Source: Aeromonas popoffii (GTDB lineage Bacteria; Pseudomonadota; Gammaproteobacteria; Enterobacterales; Aeromonadaceae). From it: a DNA stretch of 64,000 nucleotides. Shown here in pieces: positions 8,670 to 17,824 of the stretch. Location: the NCBI RefSeq assembly GCF_000820025.1, contig NZ_CDBI01000014.1, positions 310,001 through 374,000 on the forward strand, given 5' to 3'. The position numbers and the translations under genes are program-made. The first letter of the stretch is position 1, and every line of letters begins with the position of its first letter. A model generated the notes under the pieces. It ran no database searches. It was not told the origin of the DNA and saw nothing but the letters and a program-made list of their open reading frames with translations.

Positions 8670-9212
8670 GTGAATATTGACAACCAGCAGCTTGCCCACC
8701 TGCTCGCTCGCAGCCGGCAGAGGGACAAGCAGGCATTTGAAGCTCTCTACCAACTGACGAGCCAGCCCCTGTATGCCATGCTCCGCGCCCTGCTCAAGGA
8801 CAAGCAGTGGGCCGCGGACATCCTGCAGGAAGGGTTTTTGAAGATCTGGCACGGCCAGAACGCCTATCCCGTCGACTACCCTTGGGCTTGGCTCTGTCAG
8901 TGCATGCGTCATCTGGCCATCGACGCCCTGCGGACGAAGAAACGCCGCGGGGAGAGCAGGCTGGAGGAGTCCTGGGAGGAGGAATTCTGGGAGGATAAAC
9001 CCAGCCAAGAGACGGAGGGGCTTGCCCCCTCTGTTTCCCTCGAGCACTGCCTCGGGCGGCTCTCCGTCGATAAACGCAACGCCATCGTGCTGGCCTATCG
9101 CCATGGCCTGAGCCACCAAGAGATAGTCACCCACACCCACACCCCCCTAGGCACGGTTAAGTCCTGGCTCCGGCGCGGACTGGAGGAGCTCAAGCTATGC
9201 CTGACCCAATGA
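8670..9212 (+). CDS. ECF-type RNA polymerase sigma factor
   Basis: Region 2 (FEALYQLTSQPLYAMLRAL then AADILQEGFLKIW) and region 4 (KRNAIVLAYRHGLSHQEI then GTVKSWLRRGLEELK) are clear, with an acidic linker. GTG 8670 is chosen because GAGGT at 8661-8665 sits just upstream and the sequence upstream overlaps the previous gene. The length is 180 residues. It overlaps the anti-sigma gene, the standard pairing. It probably directs transcription of its own cluster. Confidence 0.88.
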   Translation: MNIDNQQLAHLLARSRQRDKQAFEALYQLTSQPLYAMLRALLKDKQWAADILQEGFLKIWHGQNAYPVDYPWAWLCQCMRHLAIDALRTKKRRGESRLEESWEEEFWEDKPSQETEGLAPSVSLEHCLGRLSVDKRNAIVLAYRHGLSHQEIVTHTHTPLGTVKSWLRRGLEELKLCLTQ

Positions 9213-9901
9213 CCCCCAAACGCTATCGAGACCCCACCCTGCGCGAGCGGCTCGCTGGCGAGTATGTACTGGGTACCCTGAGCCCGCGGGTGCGGGCCAG
9301 GATGAACCGCCTGATCGCCCGCGACCCTGACTGGTGGCAGTGGATTGAACAGTGGCAACAACATCTGGATCCTCTGCTGCAACAGCCCCAACCCACTCCG
9401 CCCCTGCCCCGCCAGATCTGGCACAGGATAGAGCAGGGGATCTCCCCCAAGCCTAGGCCCAACCACCTGTGGTGGCCTCTGGCCATGGCCGCCTCCCTGC
9501 TGCTGGGGGTGTGGCTCCAAGTACTGCTTCCCTGGCCCTCCGCGCCCATCCAGCCGGCGCGTTACCTGGCCATGATGTCCTCCGCGGACGAGGAGGCCCC
9601 CTTCGTGCTGGTAGCCTATCAGGGCAAGCGGCCGGGCCAGTCGAGCATTCGCTTGCAACAGAATCTGGCGAACCCGCTCAACCTGCCCGCCGACGCCATG
9701 CTCTGGATGCGCGACAGCGAGTCACAGCTGCTGGTGCCCCTAGCCCCACTCAAAGAGGTCATGGCGGGCCGCCTGATGAGCCCGACCGAATGGAAACAGC
9801 TCAAACAAAGCAGCGAGCTGCTGGTAATGGTGAAGGGAAGTGAACACCCGCTCTATCGCGGCCACTGCATCGAGCTCGGCCCCTGGCCGACGGAGAGCTG
9901 A
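9197..9901 (+). CDS. anti-sigma factor (RskA/ChrR-like), single-pass membrane protein
   Basis: The N-terminal LRERLAGEYVLGTLSPRVRARM is the typical anti-sigma start. One membrane helix lies at about residues 89-111 (LWWPLAMAASLLLGVWLQVLL). The periplasmic C-terminal part resembles the RskA domain. It should hold the ECF sigma factor at the membrane until a periplasmic signal releases it. ATG 9209 (ATGA overlap with the sigma stop) is an equally good start. ATG 9197 has AGGAG at a good distance. The periplasmic proteins upstream may supply the signal. Confidence 0.8.
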   Translation: MPDPMTPKRYRDPTLRERLAGEYVLGTLSPRVRARMNRLIARDPDWWQWIEQWQQHLDPLLQQPQPTPPLPRQIWHRIEQGISPKPRPNHLWWPLAMAASLLLGVWLQVLLPWPSAPIQPARYLAMMSSADEEAPFVLVAYQGKRPGQSSIRLQQNLANPLNLPADAMLWMRDSESQLLVPLAPLKEVMAGRLMSPTEWKQLKQSSELLVMVKGSEHPLYRGHCIELGPWPTES

Positions 9902-9928
9902 GCACGATCGCTGCACATGCAATAACCC

Positions 9929-9945
9929 GGCCCCGTGACGGGGCC
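9929..9945. terminator. hairpin between convergent anti-sigma and GNAT genes
   Basis: GGCCCCG-TGA-CGGGGCC is a perfect 7-bp stem in the convergent gap. The T-run is weak (TGGTTG), so it is a modest or shared terminator. Confidence 0.5.
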
Positions 9946-9988
9946 TGGTTGATCGTAAAGAGGCGCAAGCCAGCCCTGCGACAGGGGG

Positions 9989-10450
9989 CTATCTGGCATA
10001 AATTTCAGACTGGCGTTGAAAGCCAAGGGATTGGTAAAGCGACTTGGCTCTCTCATTGAAGGACATGACTTCCAACCGGATCTGACAGGCATCACGGGCC
10101 TTGGCCCAGTCGTCGCAATGGGCAATCAAGGCCTTGCCTATGCCTCGGGATCTGTGGTGTTCGTCAACCACCACTGAGCCGATACGGCAGATGGGAAGTC
10201 TGGTGAGAAAGGGGATGGCTTCATTGATGTCGATTCTGGCGGTCAGAAAACCCACCACCTCGGCATCCAGCACGGCGACACAAAACAGTCGCCCTTCGCT
10301 GCCGATGGCATTGAGCAGAAAATCCCGCTCCTGCGGTGATGGCGGACAAAACACCTCGGGTGCATGTTCAAAGTGGATCAAGCCTATCTGCCGATTCAGC
10401 TCGAGAATGGCGTCGATATCCTGCCCGGTTGCCGTGCGTATCTCCAACAT
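9989..10450 (-). CDS. GNAT-family N-acetyltransferase
   Basis: This 153-residue protein has the GNAT layout: MLEIRTATGQDIDAILELN at the start, the acetyl-CoA binding strand and loop IGSVVVDEHHRSRGIGKALIAH (about residues 90-111), and a C-terminal YQSLGFQ. It transfers acetyl from acetyl-CoA to an unknown amine. It is transcribed alone, toward the anti-sigma gene. Confidence 0.82.
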   Translation of the reverse strand: MLEIRTATGQDIDAILELNRQIGLIHFEHAPEVFCPPSPQERDFLLNAIGSEGRLFCVAVLDAEVVGFLTARIDINEAIPFLTRLPICRIGSVVVDEHHRSRGIGKALIAHCDDWAKARDACQIRLEVMSFNERAKSLYQSLGFQRQSEIYAR

Positions 10451-10600
10451 GTGCTCCTTGCTCTGGTGCTTGCTAACAGGTGGGTACGTCCATCCTCTTT
10501 GGGATGGGCGAAAAGCCCATCATTATGGGAGTCAGCGGCAATTGCAAGGGTCAATCGTATCCACTCGTGGCCGAGTGTGAGCCTCGCAGCGGGCAACAAC

Positions 10601-10621
10601 AACGCCCCGTGACGGGGCGTT
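10601..10621. terminator. terminator of the DUF533 gene
   Basis: AACGCCCCG-TGA-CGGGGCGTT is a perfect 9-bp stem 24 bp beyond the DUF533 stop codon. On the minus strand it is followed by GTTGTTG, a moderate T-rich tail. Confidence 0.6.
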
Positions 10622-10645
10622 ATGGCCATTCCCGCTACTACAGCG

Positions 10646-11299
10646 TCAGCTCGGGGATCCCAGCTGGGCCACCTGCCGCTCGATACTCCCCTTGAGGTTA
10701 TCATCGAGTTTCAAGGCCCGTGCCAGCTCATCCAGATAGCCGCGCTCCATGAAGTGATCCACATCGATGGCGAGCAGGGAGGCGAGGTAAACCTCGGTGG
10801 CCTGCTCCATGTCGGTCACCTCCCGAGCCAGCGCCTGCGGATCGAGGGGACGGGCCAGCTCGGCGTCAATCCAGCGTGCCGCATCGCTTTGGCCCTGCTC
10901 GGTCAGGTAATCCTGGACCTTCTGGCGCTCGGCCGCATCGATGTGGCCGTCGGCCCGGGCCGCCGCCACCATGGCGCGCACCAGCAGGGTGGCGCGCGCA
11001 TCCAGCGCCTGCCCCTGCAGGGTATCGAGGGGCTGGGTGGGTTGCGTGGCTCCGCTCTGCTGGGCCTGCCAATCCTGATAAAGCTTGTAGGCGAGGCCAC
11101 CGAGGGCCGCCGCCCCGCCTACCGCCGCCACCTTGCCGCCATACTTGCGCACCTTCTTGTTGCCAAGCAGCAAGGCCATGGCACCGGCGGCCAGGCCGCC
11201 CTGCGCCATGCCCTTCATCTGCGACTTGCGGCTGTCGCCGCCTTCGTTGAGCCAGCCTTTGCCAGCGCCCAACAACTGATCCAGCATCTGTTTCATCAT
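10646..11299 (-). CDS. DUF533/TerB-like protein (YebE family)
   Basis: The N-terminal third has short hydrophobic, Gly/Ala-rich stretches (GGLAAGAMALLLGNKKVRKYGGKVAAVGGAAALGG). The C-terminal half is an acidic helical TerB-like domain (LLVRAMVAAARADGHIDAAERQKV, about residues 105-128), a probable metal-binding helix bundle. ATG 11299 is chosen over the longer frame because GAGGAGT lies just upstream. E. coli YebE is an envelope-stress-regulated relative. The role is unknown. Confidence 0.78.
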   Translation of the reverse strand: MMKQMLDQLLGAGKGWLNEGGDSRKSQMKGMAQGGLAAGAMALLLGNKKVRKYGGKVAAVGGAAALGGLAYKLYQDWQAQQSGATQPTQPLDTLQGQALDARATLLVRAMVAAARADGHIDAAERQKVQDYLTEQGQSDAARWIDAELARPLDPQALAREVTDMEQATEVYLASLLAIDVDHFMERGYLDELARALKLDDNLKGSIERQVAQLGSPS

Positions 11300-11498
11300 G
11301 ACTCCTCGCAATGGAATCCCCATGCTCGCGCCACGTTTATGAACCAAGAGTGAACGCCTGCCCAATATCGCACCGGGTCCTGTGCATCTTGTCTTTATTC
11401 ACGGTATACCTGACATACATGCGGTCCTGCTTCTCGGGCCAGCCAGGGCGCCGGTAAGCCCACCGGCCCCGCAACTATTGTCAGGAAAAGGAGAGTGT

Positions 11499-11969
11499 AT
11501 GACCCCACCCCGCGAACTGACCCTGCAGTTTCTGGCCGAGCCCGCCGACGTCAACTTCGGCGGCAAGGTACACGGCGGCATGGTGATGAAGTGGATAGAT
11601 CAGGCGGGTTACGCCTGCGCCGCCGGCTGGTGCAGCGGCTATGCGGTCACTGTCTACGTGGGGGGCATTCGCTTTCTGCGCCCCATCCAGATAGGCCAGT
11701 TGGTGGAGGTTCACGCCCAGGTGATCCACACCGGCACCACCAGCATGCACCTAGCAGTGGATGTCTACAGCCGCCATCCGGCCAGCCGGGAGCGCCACAA
11801 GACCACCCATTGCATCATCATCTTCGTGGCCATGGACGAGACAGGCACACCGACCCCTGTGCCCCAGTGGCAACCGGTGAGCGAGAGTGATCGGCAGTTG
11901 CAGCTCTACGCCAAAAAGTTGATGGCCCTGCGCGAGGAGATCGACAAGGAGATGCGCCAGCACCTCTGA
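11499..11969 (+). CDS. acyl-CoA thioesterase, hotdog fold (YciA/BACH type)
   Basis: This 156-residue protein carries the hotdog signature GGKVHGGMVMKWIDQAGYACA, with the catalytic Asp in WIDQAG, followed by the strand RFLRPIQIGQLVEVHAQV. It hydrolyses acyl-CoA to the free acid and CoA, probably as a hexamer. AAAAGGAGAG precedes ATG 11499, so the longer upstream frame is rejected. The C-terminal helix (LYAKKLMALREEIDKEM) is an ordinary family extension. Confidence 0.85.
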   Translation: MTPPRELTLQFLAEPADVNFGGKVHGGMVMKWIDQAGYACAAGWCSGYAVTVYVGGIRFLRPIQIGQLVEVHAQVIHTGTTSMHLAVDVYSRHPASRERHKTTHCIIIFVAMDETGTPTPVPQWQPVSESDRQLQLYAKKLMALREEIDKEMRQHL

Positions 11970-12053
11970 GCCGTGCATCACCCGTGACACAGAGCCGGTC
12001 CCTATCCGGGTGCGGCTCTGTATAATGGCATTTTCCCCATTACGGAGTCTGTC

Positions 12054-12209
12054 ATGTCACTGGAAAATGCCCCGCCCGAGGTCAAGCTCGCGGTGGATCT
12101 TATCGAGCTGCTGGAAACCAACCGGATCGATCCGGCACTTGCCCTGGCGGCGCTGGCCATCGTCGCCGAGGACTATCAACGCAAGCTGAAAGAAGGTAAA
12201 GATCACTGA
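12054..12209 (+). CDS. ybaM: YbaM family small protein (DUF2496)
   Basis: A 51-residue protein starting [20 protein letters not shown], almost the same as the start of E. coli YbaM. It is acidic to amphipathic with one short helix pair ([19 protein letters not shown]). A TATAAT at 12021-12026 with CGGAG before the ATG makes a small monocistronic unit. Function is unknown. In E. coli ybaM sits beside priC, which is not here. Confidence 0.88.
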   Translation: MSLENAPPEVKLAVDLIELLETNRIDPALALAALAIVAEDYQRKLKEGKDH

Positions 12210-12244
12210 GCACGGCAGCACTGCCGCCCCACACAGCAAGTGCC

Positions 12245-12469
12245 ATAGCTGATCCTATCCGTTTCGAAACCGAGCGAGCATGCCTATGGCGTCATCTGCG
12301 GCGTGAGTGCCACGGAATGCGAATATATCTGTGCGGTGGACGTCACTGCGCTGGCGGTGCGGCCCAAGACGTCGAGCGCGATGGCGCGGCCTTTGACCCC
12401 TACACAGACCACGACGAGGTCGAGCTCTGGCTCGCCGTGCTGCCAGGCCATGGGCCGAGTCCCCGCTGA
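12245..12469 (+). pseudogene. decayed GyrI-like effector-binding domain
   Basis: Two frames together read like the end of an AraC-type regulator with a GyrI-like domain. One gives HAYGVICGVSATECEYICAV (12279 onward). Another gives AAFDPYTDHDEVELWLAVLP, ending at TGA 12467-12469, which matches the usual family C-terminus (YDxxFDP...EVEIWxPI). The 40-60 residues normally between these parts and the DNA-binding half are missing, so this is a deletion and frameshift relic. Confidence 0.55.
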
Positions 12470-12557
12470 CCGCCGGGCAAGACTTAAACCAGATGGGGAG
12501 CTGACTCGGCCTGCGGACAGTGCAAAGATATCGCCCCCTCATTGCCCGAGCGTTGTT

Positions 12558-13757
12558 ATGGATAACCAGGATTGCATCGACCAGGCCGGTCTCTGGAGCC
12601 TCTCCGCCCGCATCATGACGCTGGCCTGCCTCATCGTATTTATGGCCCAGATGGCTACCACCGTTTATCTCCCCTCCCTGCCCGTTGTGATGACGGATCT
12701 CGCCATAACCCGCCTGGAGGCTGAACTCTCTATCTCCTTGTTCGTTATTGGGGCCGCCCTACCGTTGTTGTTTTGGGGCGCGGCCGCCGATCGCTACGGC
12801 CGTCGGCTGCCCCTCGCCCTATCACTGCTGCTGTTTGTCGGCCTCAGCCTGCTGCTGGCTACCACCAGCCAAGGGCCGCTGCTGCTGATCCTGCGAACAC
12901 TGCAAGGGGTGGCCGCCGGGGGGGCCACCATCATTGCCCGCATTCTGGTGCGGGATCACTGGCAGGGAGATGAGCTGGCGCGCCGCCTCTCGGTACTCTC
13001 CATCGCCTTCATCACGGCTCTCGGCGGTGGTCAGTGGATAGGCGGTATCATCAGCCGTTATGCCCACTGGCAGTTGGGATTTGTACTGATGGCCGGGGTC
13101 GGTGTTCTGGCACTGGCGCTGATGAACAGCCTGCCGCTGCAAGGCCCCAATCCAGCAGCAACAGGCGGTGGCATGTGGTCACGTTATACCAGCCTGCTGC
13201 GTCGCCCCGGTTTTCTCTGGCCAGCCTGCGCTGGCGGACTCGGCTTTGCCATCACGGTCACCCTGCAAGAGGTAAGCCCCTTCGTGCTACAACAAGGATT
13301 CGGGCTTGAGGTCACCACCTTCGGAACCCTGGGGTTACTCATCGGGGTCGCCTATTTTGCTGGTGCCATGACGGTTAACAGGCGCGTCGCCCGCGTGGGT
13401 AGCCGCCAACTGATGCATCAGGGGGCCGCCCTCATTCTGTTGGCCGCGGGCGGGATGTTGTTACTCTGGACCTTGGGCGCATTGCAGGGCAGCAGCGGAC
13501 TGGTGGCCATGATGGCTTGCTACTGCCTCATCATCTTCGGTCAGGCGGTGCTCTTTCCCAACAGCATGGCGCTGGCAGTGAGTGATGGCAGGGAGCACGG
13601 CGCCTACGCCATGGCCCTGTGCGGTTTCTTGCAACAGAGCGTGGCTGGGGTTGCTGCCGCCGGAGCGACTCTGATAAGCCATCACGGAGCCTGGGCCCCG
13701 CTCATTTTCACTCTGGCCATCATCACCCTGCTCATCGTGAAGGGCAAGGTGCGCTAG
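12558..13757 (+). CDS. MFS drug:H+ antiporter-like transporter (DHA1 type)
   Basis: About 399 residues with 12 predicted membrane segments. The MFS motif after helix 2 reads GAAADRYGRRLPLALSL, and helix 4 has LRTLQGVAAGGATIIARILVRD, as in Bcr/CflA-type exporters. ATG 12558 is the first start giving a normal N-terminus. It has only a weak ribosome binding site, and Met in RIMTLACLIV (12614) is an alternative. The substrate is unknown. It ends 34 bp before a convergent LysR gene. Confidence 0.78.
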   Translation: MDNQDCIDQAGLWSLSARIMTLACLIVFMAQMATTVYLPSLPVVMTDLAITRLEAELSISLFVIGAALPLLFWGAAADRYGRRLPLALSLLLFVGLSLLLATTSQGPLLLILRTLQGVAAGGATIIARILVRDHWQGDELARRLSVLSIAFITALGGGQWIGGIISRYAHWQLGFVLMAGVGVLALALMNSLPLQGPNPAATGGGMWSRYTSLLRRPGFLWPACAGGLGFAITVTLQEVSPFVLQQGFGLEVTTFGTLGLLIGVAYFAGAMTVNRRVARVGSRQLMHQGAALILLAAGGMLLLWTLGALQGSSGLVAMMACYCLIIFGQAVLFPNSMALAVSDGREHGAYAMALCGFLQQSVAGVAAAGATLISHHGAWAPLIFTLAIITLLIVKGKVR

Positions 13758-13791
13758 CGCTTGACTCGACCCGCTCACGCACTCATTCACT

Positions 13792-14634
13792 TTACTGCGG
13801 CCCCATCACCTCGTCACAAAGGGCGATCAGGGCCGCGCTCAAGCGGGTCAGTGGCTCGCCCCCACTCGCCCCGGCATGCAGCGCCAGCTCTACCGGATTG
13901 ATCTTGGGCCAGTGCGACAGGGTCACCTGATCCGGTTGCAACAGCCGTTTGGGCAGCAAACTCACCCCGATCCCCGCACTCACGGCCCCCTGCAAACTGG
14001 CGAGACTGGCGCTGACATAGGCGATGCGCCAACGCCGCCCCTGTCCATCAAGCGCCTCGGTGATCTGCCGCCGATAGAGGCCTTCGCTCGGGAACACCAC
14101 CAGCGGCAAAGGGTCACGCTCGCTGGCGGGCCAGTCACGACTGTCGACCCAGGCCAGGGGTTCACGCCAGCTGGCGAGGGGGGCGCCTTGCCCACGCGCC
14201 TGCTTGACCAGCGCCAGATCCAGCTCACCGGCCTCGAAGTGCTGCCAGATCTCGTGGCTCAGGCCGCTTTGCACCTCCAGCCGCACCTCGGGATAGTCGC
14301 GGGCAAAGGCCGCCAGCACCGGGGCCATGGCACCGGCGGCAAAGTCTTCCGGTACTCCCAGACTCAGTTGCAGGCTCCCTTCGGTCACCTGCTCCTCGGC
14401 CTGTGCCAGCAGCGCCAGAATGCGGCGGGCCAGCCCCAGCAATTTTTCGCCCTCCGCCGTCGCCACCACCTGGCGGCCAGCGCGGTCCAGCAGCGGGCAG
14501 CCGAGCTGCTGCTCAAGGCGGCGGATCTGCTGGCTGATGGTGGATTGGGTCAGGTGCACCCGCTCACCGGCGCGGGTGAAGCTGCCGGTGTCGATAATGG
14601 CGACAAAACTGCGCAGTAACAGGGGATCCAGCAT
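13792..14634 (-). CDS. LysR-family transcriptional regulator
   Basis: The winged-helix N-terminus (LRSFVAIIDTGSFTRAGERV then STISQQIRRLEQQLG) is standard for LysR, followed by a periplasmic-binding-like effector domain, 280 residues in all. ATG 14634 has GGAG six bases upstream and is preferred to ATG 14646. It is divergent from the CynX-like transporter, which is the likely target. Confidence 0.85.
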   Translation of the reverse strand: MLDPLLLRSFVAIIDTGSFTRAGERVHLTQSTISQQIRRLEQQLGCPLLDRAGRQVVATAEGEKLLGLARRILALLAQAEEQVTEGSLQLSLGVPEDFAAGAMAPVLAAFARDYPEVRLEVQSGLSHEIWQHFEAGELDLALVKQARGQGAPLASWREPLAWVDSRDWPASERDPLPLVVFPSEGLYRRQITEALDGQGRRWRIAYVSASLASLQGAVSAGIGVSLLPKRLLQPDQVTLSHWPKINPVELALHAGASGGEPLTRLSAALIALCDEVMGPQ

Positions 14635-14810
14635 GGGGCACTCCATTTACAAAACCACTGAATGTCATTCTATCATTTAATTTCCAAATGACTTTCAACC
14701 CCGCTAGGCTGGCGTTTTTGCCCCCTTTGACGGTGTTCTGCCATGTTCAGCCCCGATTATTCCGCTTCCCGAATGCTCCCCGTTTCCCTCTGCACCGAGG
14801 GCGGTGCCTG

Positions 14811-16052
14811 ATGAATCAACGAAATACGGATCAACACCCAGGCCACACCGCCCTGCTGGTGCTGGTGATCCTGATTGGCCTAAACCTGCGCCCCTTTCTC
14901 ACCGCCATCGGCCCCTTGAGCCGCGACATTGCCGACGCGCTGGCGCTGGGCATGGATACCCTGGCCTGGCTCACCCTGCTGCCGCTCTGGCTGATCGGGG
15001 TCGGTGTGCTGATCACCCCGGGCCTGCGCCGCCTCACAGGCCCGCGTCAACTGCTGGGAGCCGCCCTCTTGCTGCTGGGGATGGGCAACGCCATGCGCTT
15101 TGATGCCCAGAGCGGCGCCCTGCTGATCGCCAGCGCGGCGCTCTGCGGCCTGGGCTCGGCACTGGTGCAAGGCGTGCTGCCCGGCCTTATCAAGCAGACC
15201 TTCACCCACAAGGTACCGCTGGTGATGGGGATCTTCTCCGCCTGCATGATGGGGGGCGGGGCGCTGGGGGCCAGTCTCACCCCGCAACTGGCGGCCAGCC
15301 TCGACTGGTCACGGGCACTGGCGCTGTGGAGCCTGCCGGTGCTGCTGGCCATGGTCTGGCTTATCTGGCGGGTACGCCTGCCAAGCGCCGCTGCGGTCGC
15401 AATTCCCCACGGCGAGCAGCGCCTGATTGCCCTGCCCCGCAGCTGGCTGCTGATCAGCTGCTTTGGCATCATCAACAGCGGTTACGGCATCGTCGTCGCC
15501 TGGCTGGCCCCCGCCTACATGGCGCAAGGGTGGAGCCCAGCGCAGGCGGGCGAGCTGGTGGCCTGGCTGGCACTGGCGCAGACCGCCAGCGGCCTCGGCC
15601 TGCCGCTGCTGGCCGCCCGCAACACAGACCGGCGCCCCTGGATGGGGTTGGCGATTGTCATGCAGCTGGCCGGTTTTGGCGGCCTCTGGCTCGCCCCTGC
15701 CAGCGCCCCCATCCTCTGGTGCATGCTGTGTGGCGCAGGGCTTGGCGGCAGTTTTTCGCTGATCATGGTGATAGCGCTGGATCACCTGCCCGACCCGCGC
15801 CGCGCCGGCACCCTCAGCGCCCTGATGCAGGGGTTCGGCTTTATGCTGGCGGCGACCGGCCCCTGGGTGGCCGCCCGCCTCTATCACCTGAGTGGCGACT
15901 TCGCGGCCGCCTGGCAGTGGCAGCTGGGGGGATTGGCGCTGATGAGCCTGCTGGTGCTGCGCCTGGATCCGCGCAGCTATGCCAAGGTGATGAGGTTGCC
16001 CGCGCCTGCGGTCATGGGTAGCAGTACGGCCCAACGCAACACACCGGCCTGA
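14811..16052 (+). CDS. CynX/NimT-family MFS transporter
   Basis: A 413-residue, 12-helix protein with the CynX-type start LVILIGLNLRPFLTAIGPLSRDI and ALCGLGSALVQGVLPGLIKQ. The family includes the cyanate transporter CynX and nitroimidazole exporters. ATG 14811 follows GAGGGCGGTG. The divergent LysR gene suggests regulated export or uptake of a small anion or aromatic. No cyanase gene is next to it, so cyanate is not supported. Confidence 0.78.
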   Translation: MNQRNTDQHPGHTALLVLVILIGLNLRPFLTAIGPLSRDIADALALGMDTLAWLTLLPLWLIGVGVLITPGLRRLTGPRQLLGAALLLLGMGNAMRFDAQSGALLIASAALCGLGSALVQGVLPGLIKQTFTHKVPLVMGIFSACMMGGGALGASLTPQLAASLDWSRALALWSLPVLLAMVWLIWRVRLPSAAAVAIPHGEQRLIALPRSWLLISCFGIINSGYGIVVAWLAPAYMAQGWSPAQAGELVAWLALAQTASGLGLPLLAARNTDRRPWMGLAIVMQLAGFGGLWLAPASAPILWCMLCGAGLGGSFSLIMVIALDHLPDPRRAGTLSALMQGFGFMLAATGPWVAARLYHLSGDFAAAWQWQLGGLALMSLLVLRLDPRSYAKVMRLPAPAVMGSSTAQRNTPA

Positions 16053-16065
16053 GGCCGGTGTGTTG
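16037..16065 (+). terminator. hairpin whose loop is the stop codon of the CynX-like gene
   Basis: CAACACACCGGCC and GGCCGGTGTGTTG form a 13-bp stem, and the 3-nt loop is the TGA stop itself. A 14-bp sequence (GTGTTGGGGATAAC) is then repeated in tandem. No T-run follows, so it may protect the mRNA 3' end or slow ribosomes rather than terminate alone. Confidence 0.5.
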
Positions 16066-16120
16066 GGGATAACCGTGTTGGGGATAACAAGAAGAGGCTG
16101 ACGCCGCTCAGGGTGGCACC

Positions 16121-17155
16121 TTAGCGCCCCTTCTTCTGCCGGCCGGACTGAGCGGTGCGCGGCTTGCCTGCGGCCGGTTTGCTGCCCTTGTTGGGGGCGC
16201 CTTTACCCGCACTGCCTTTGCCTGCGCCGCCTTTGTTGGCAGCCCCTTTCCCCGCGCCGACCTTGCCAACCGGGATCTTCTTCTCGAAGGCCTCCGGGCC
16301 CGGCACGTTGGGGCGACCACCTATCTCGTGGTCATCATCCCGGCGCGGCTTCTTGCCCTGCGCCGCTTTGCCGCTTTGCGTGGCCGGGGCCTTGGCTACC
16401 TTGGGCTTGTCGCCTTTGGCCGGTTTCACCTCGGAGGAGGAGTCCTCAATCAGCTTGAACAACTCGATCAGCTCGTCGTCAGTGAGATCGCGCCACTCGC
16501 CCACCGGCAACCCCTTGAGGCTGACGTTCATGATGCGGATGCGCTCAAGCTTGGTCACTTCAAAACCGAAGTGCTCGCACATGCGGCGGATCTGGCGGTT
16601 AAGCCCCTGCACCAGCGTGATGCGAAACACGAACGGCGCCTCTCTCTTCACCTTGCACTTCTTGGTGACGGCCCCGAGGATCGGCACCCCGGCCCCCATC
16701 CCCTTGATAAACTCGTCGGTCACCGGCTTGTCGACGGTCACCAGGTACTCTTTCTCGTGATCGTTGCCCGCCCGCAGTATCTTGTTGACCAGATCGCCGT
16801 GGTTGGTCAGGAAGATCAGACCCTGAGAATCCTTGTCGAGCCGCCCGATGGGGAAGATGCGGGTGCTGTGGTTGACGAAGTCGACGATGTTGTCCTTCTC
16901 GCCCGCCTCCGTGGTAGAGACGATGCCCACCGGCTTGTTGAGCACGATAAAGACCAGGCTGTCGGCTTCCCGCGCCTCGATCACCTGACCGTTCACCTTG
17001 ACCAGATCCCCGGCAAACACCTGATCGCCGATCCCGGCCCGCTTGCCATTGATAAAGACCTGGCCCTGCTCGATGAAGCGGTCGGCTTCACGGCGCGAGC
17101 AGATGCCGCTCTCGCTGATGTATTTGTTCAGGCGCATGGATTCATCAGCCAGCAT
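16121..17155 (-). CDS. rluF: 23S rRNA pseudouridine synthase RluF
   Basis: Residues 1-250 follow E. coli RluF closely. An S4 domain ([22 protein letters not shown]) is followed by the catalytic motif [14 protein letters not shown] with the essential Asp, and [13 protein letters not shown]. It makes pseudouridine 2604 in 23S rRNA. E. coli RluF is about 290 residues and this one is 344. The extra C-terminus is a low-complexity Gly/Ala/Lys tract with repeats such as [13 protein letters not shown] and GSAGKG, probably a disordered RNA-binding tail. Confidence 0.95.
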   Translation of the reverse strand: MLADESMRLNKYISESGICSRREADRFIEQGQVFINGKRAGIGDQVFAGDLVKVNGQVIEAREADSLVFIVLNKPVGIVSTTEAGEKDNIVDFVNHSTRIFPIGRLDKDSQGLIFLTNHGDLVNKILRAGNDHEKEYLVTVDKPVTDEFIKGMGAGVPILGAVTKKCKVKREAPFVFRITLVQGLNRQIRRMCEHFGFEVTKLERIRIMNVSLKGLPVGEWRDLTDDELIELFKLIEDSSSEVKPAKGDKPKVAKAPATQSGKAAQGKKPRRDDDHEIGGRPNVPGPEAFEKKIPVGKVGAGKGAANKGGAGKGSAGKGAPNKGSKPAAGKPRTAQSGRQKKGR

Positions 17156-17824
17156 GGGTCACCTGCCACAGGCTGATAGCCCCATCCAGTTGTGCGGTTG
17201 CGGGTTCCGGCCAAGCCGGGGAGGCTGTCTGCTGCATCAGCCGATTCACTACGTCAAAGTTCTGCATACCATTCCATCTTCAAAAAGGCCAAGGCCAGCT
17301 TAACCATCAAAAAACGCCGCTACAGTAGCATATTGCCCCGTCCAGCACGCCGGATACTTGCCATTCACGGCGACGCGCCGCCCCAAAATGTGCGGGGCGT
17401 CATGCCATGATGAGAGCGCACCGCTGGCGCATTGCTCAGCCCCTCACACGGCAAGGGCAGGATGGGGCGAAGATAAAGGTAAAAATGACGACCCGAGCGA
17501 GACAGAAGATCCCCACGCTTTCACCCTGAAAACATTCACGCCATATGCAATCGGCTTGCGCCTGCGCCACACAGCACCAATAACCACTTGCTATTTATTA
17601 ACTTAAAATGCATAAAAAGATTTTCGTTGTCGCACATTATCTTACTGCAGCCATTCCGGTTTTCTGTGACTTTCGGCGGCCAACACAACCATCGTTGGTA
17701 AACCAGACACAAACCCACGTTTTTGTCCGCATTCATCCCCAACACAAATCATAAATTTGGATGCACGGCATGGTTTTTTTCTCTGGCAAGAGGCCCATTT
17801 CATCATTCACTACAGGAGTTACAG
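17156..17824. other. intergenic region upstream of gdhA
   Basis: No coding frame with a start signal is seen. The right half is AT-rich. A usable promoter is TTGCTA (17588-17593), 17 bp, CATAAA (17611-17616), giving a leader of about 200 nt before gdhA. A short CGCCCC/GGGGCG inverted repeat lies near 17380-17400. Confidence 0.4.
17588..17616 (+). promoter_or_regulatory. candidate gdhA promoter
   Basis: TTGCTA and CATAAA are separated by 17 bp in an AT-rich stretch. This is a sequence match only. No start site is known. Confidence 0.35.

Noticed and set aside
16060-16090. Direct repeat GTGTTGGGGATAAC twice after the CynX-like gene
   Set aside because: Only two short copies. It looks like local slippage and not an attachment site or iteron array.
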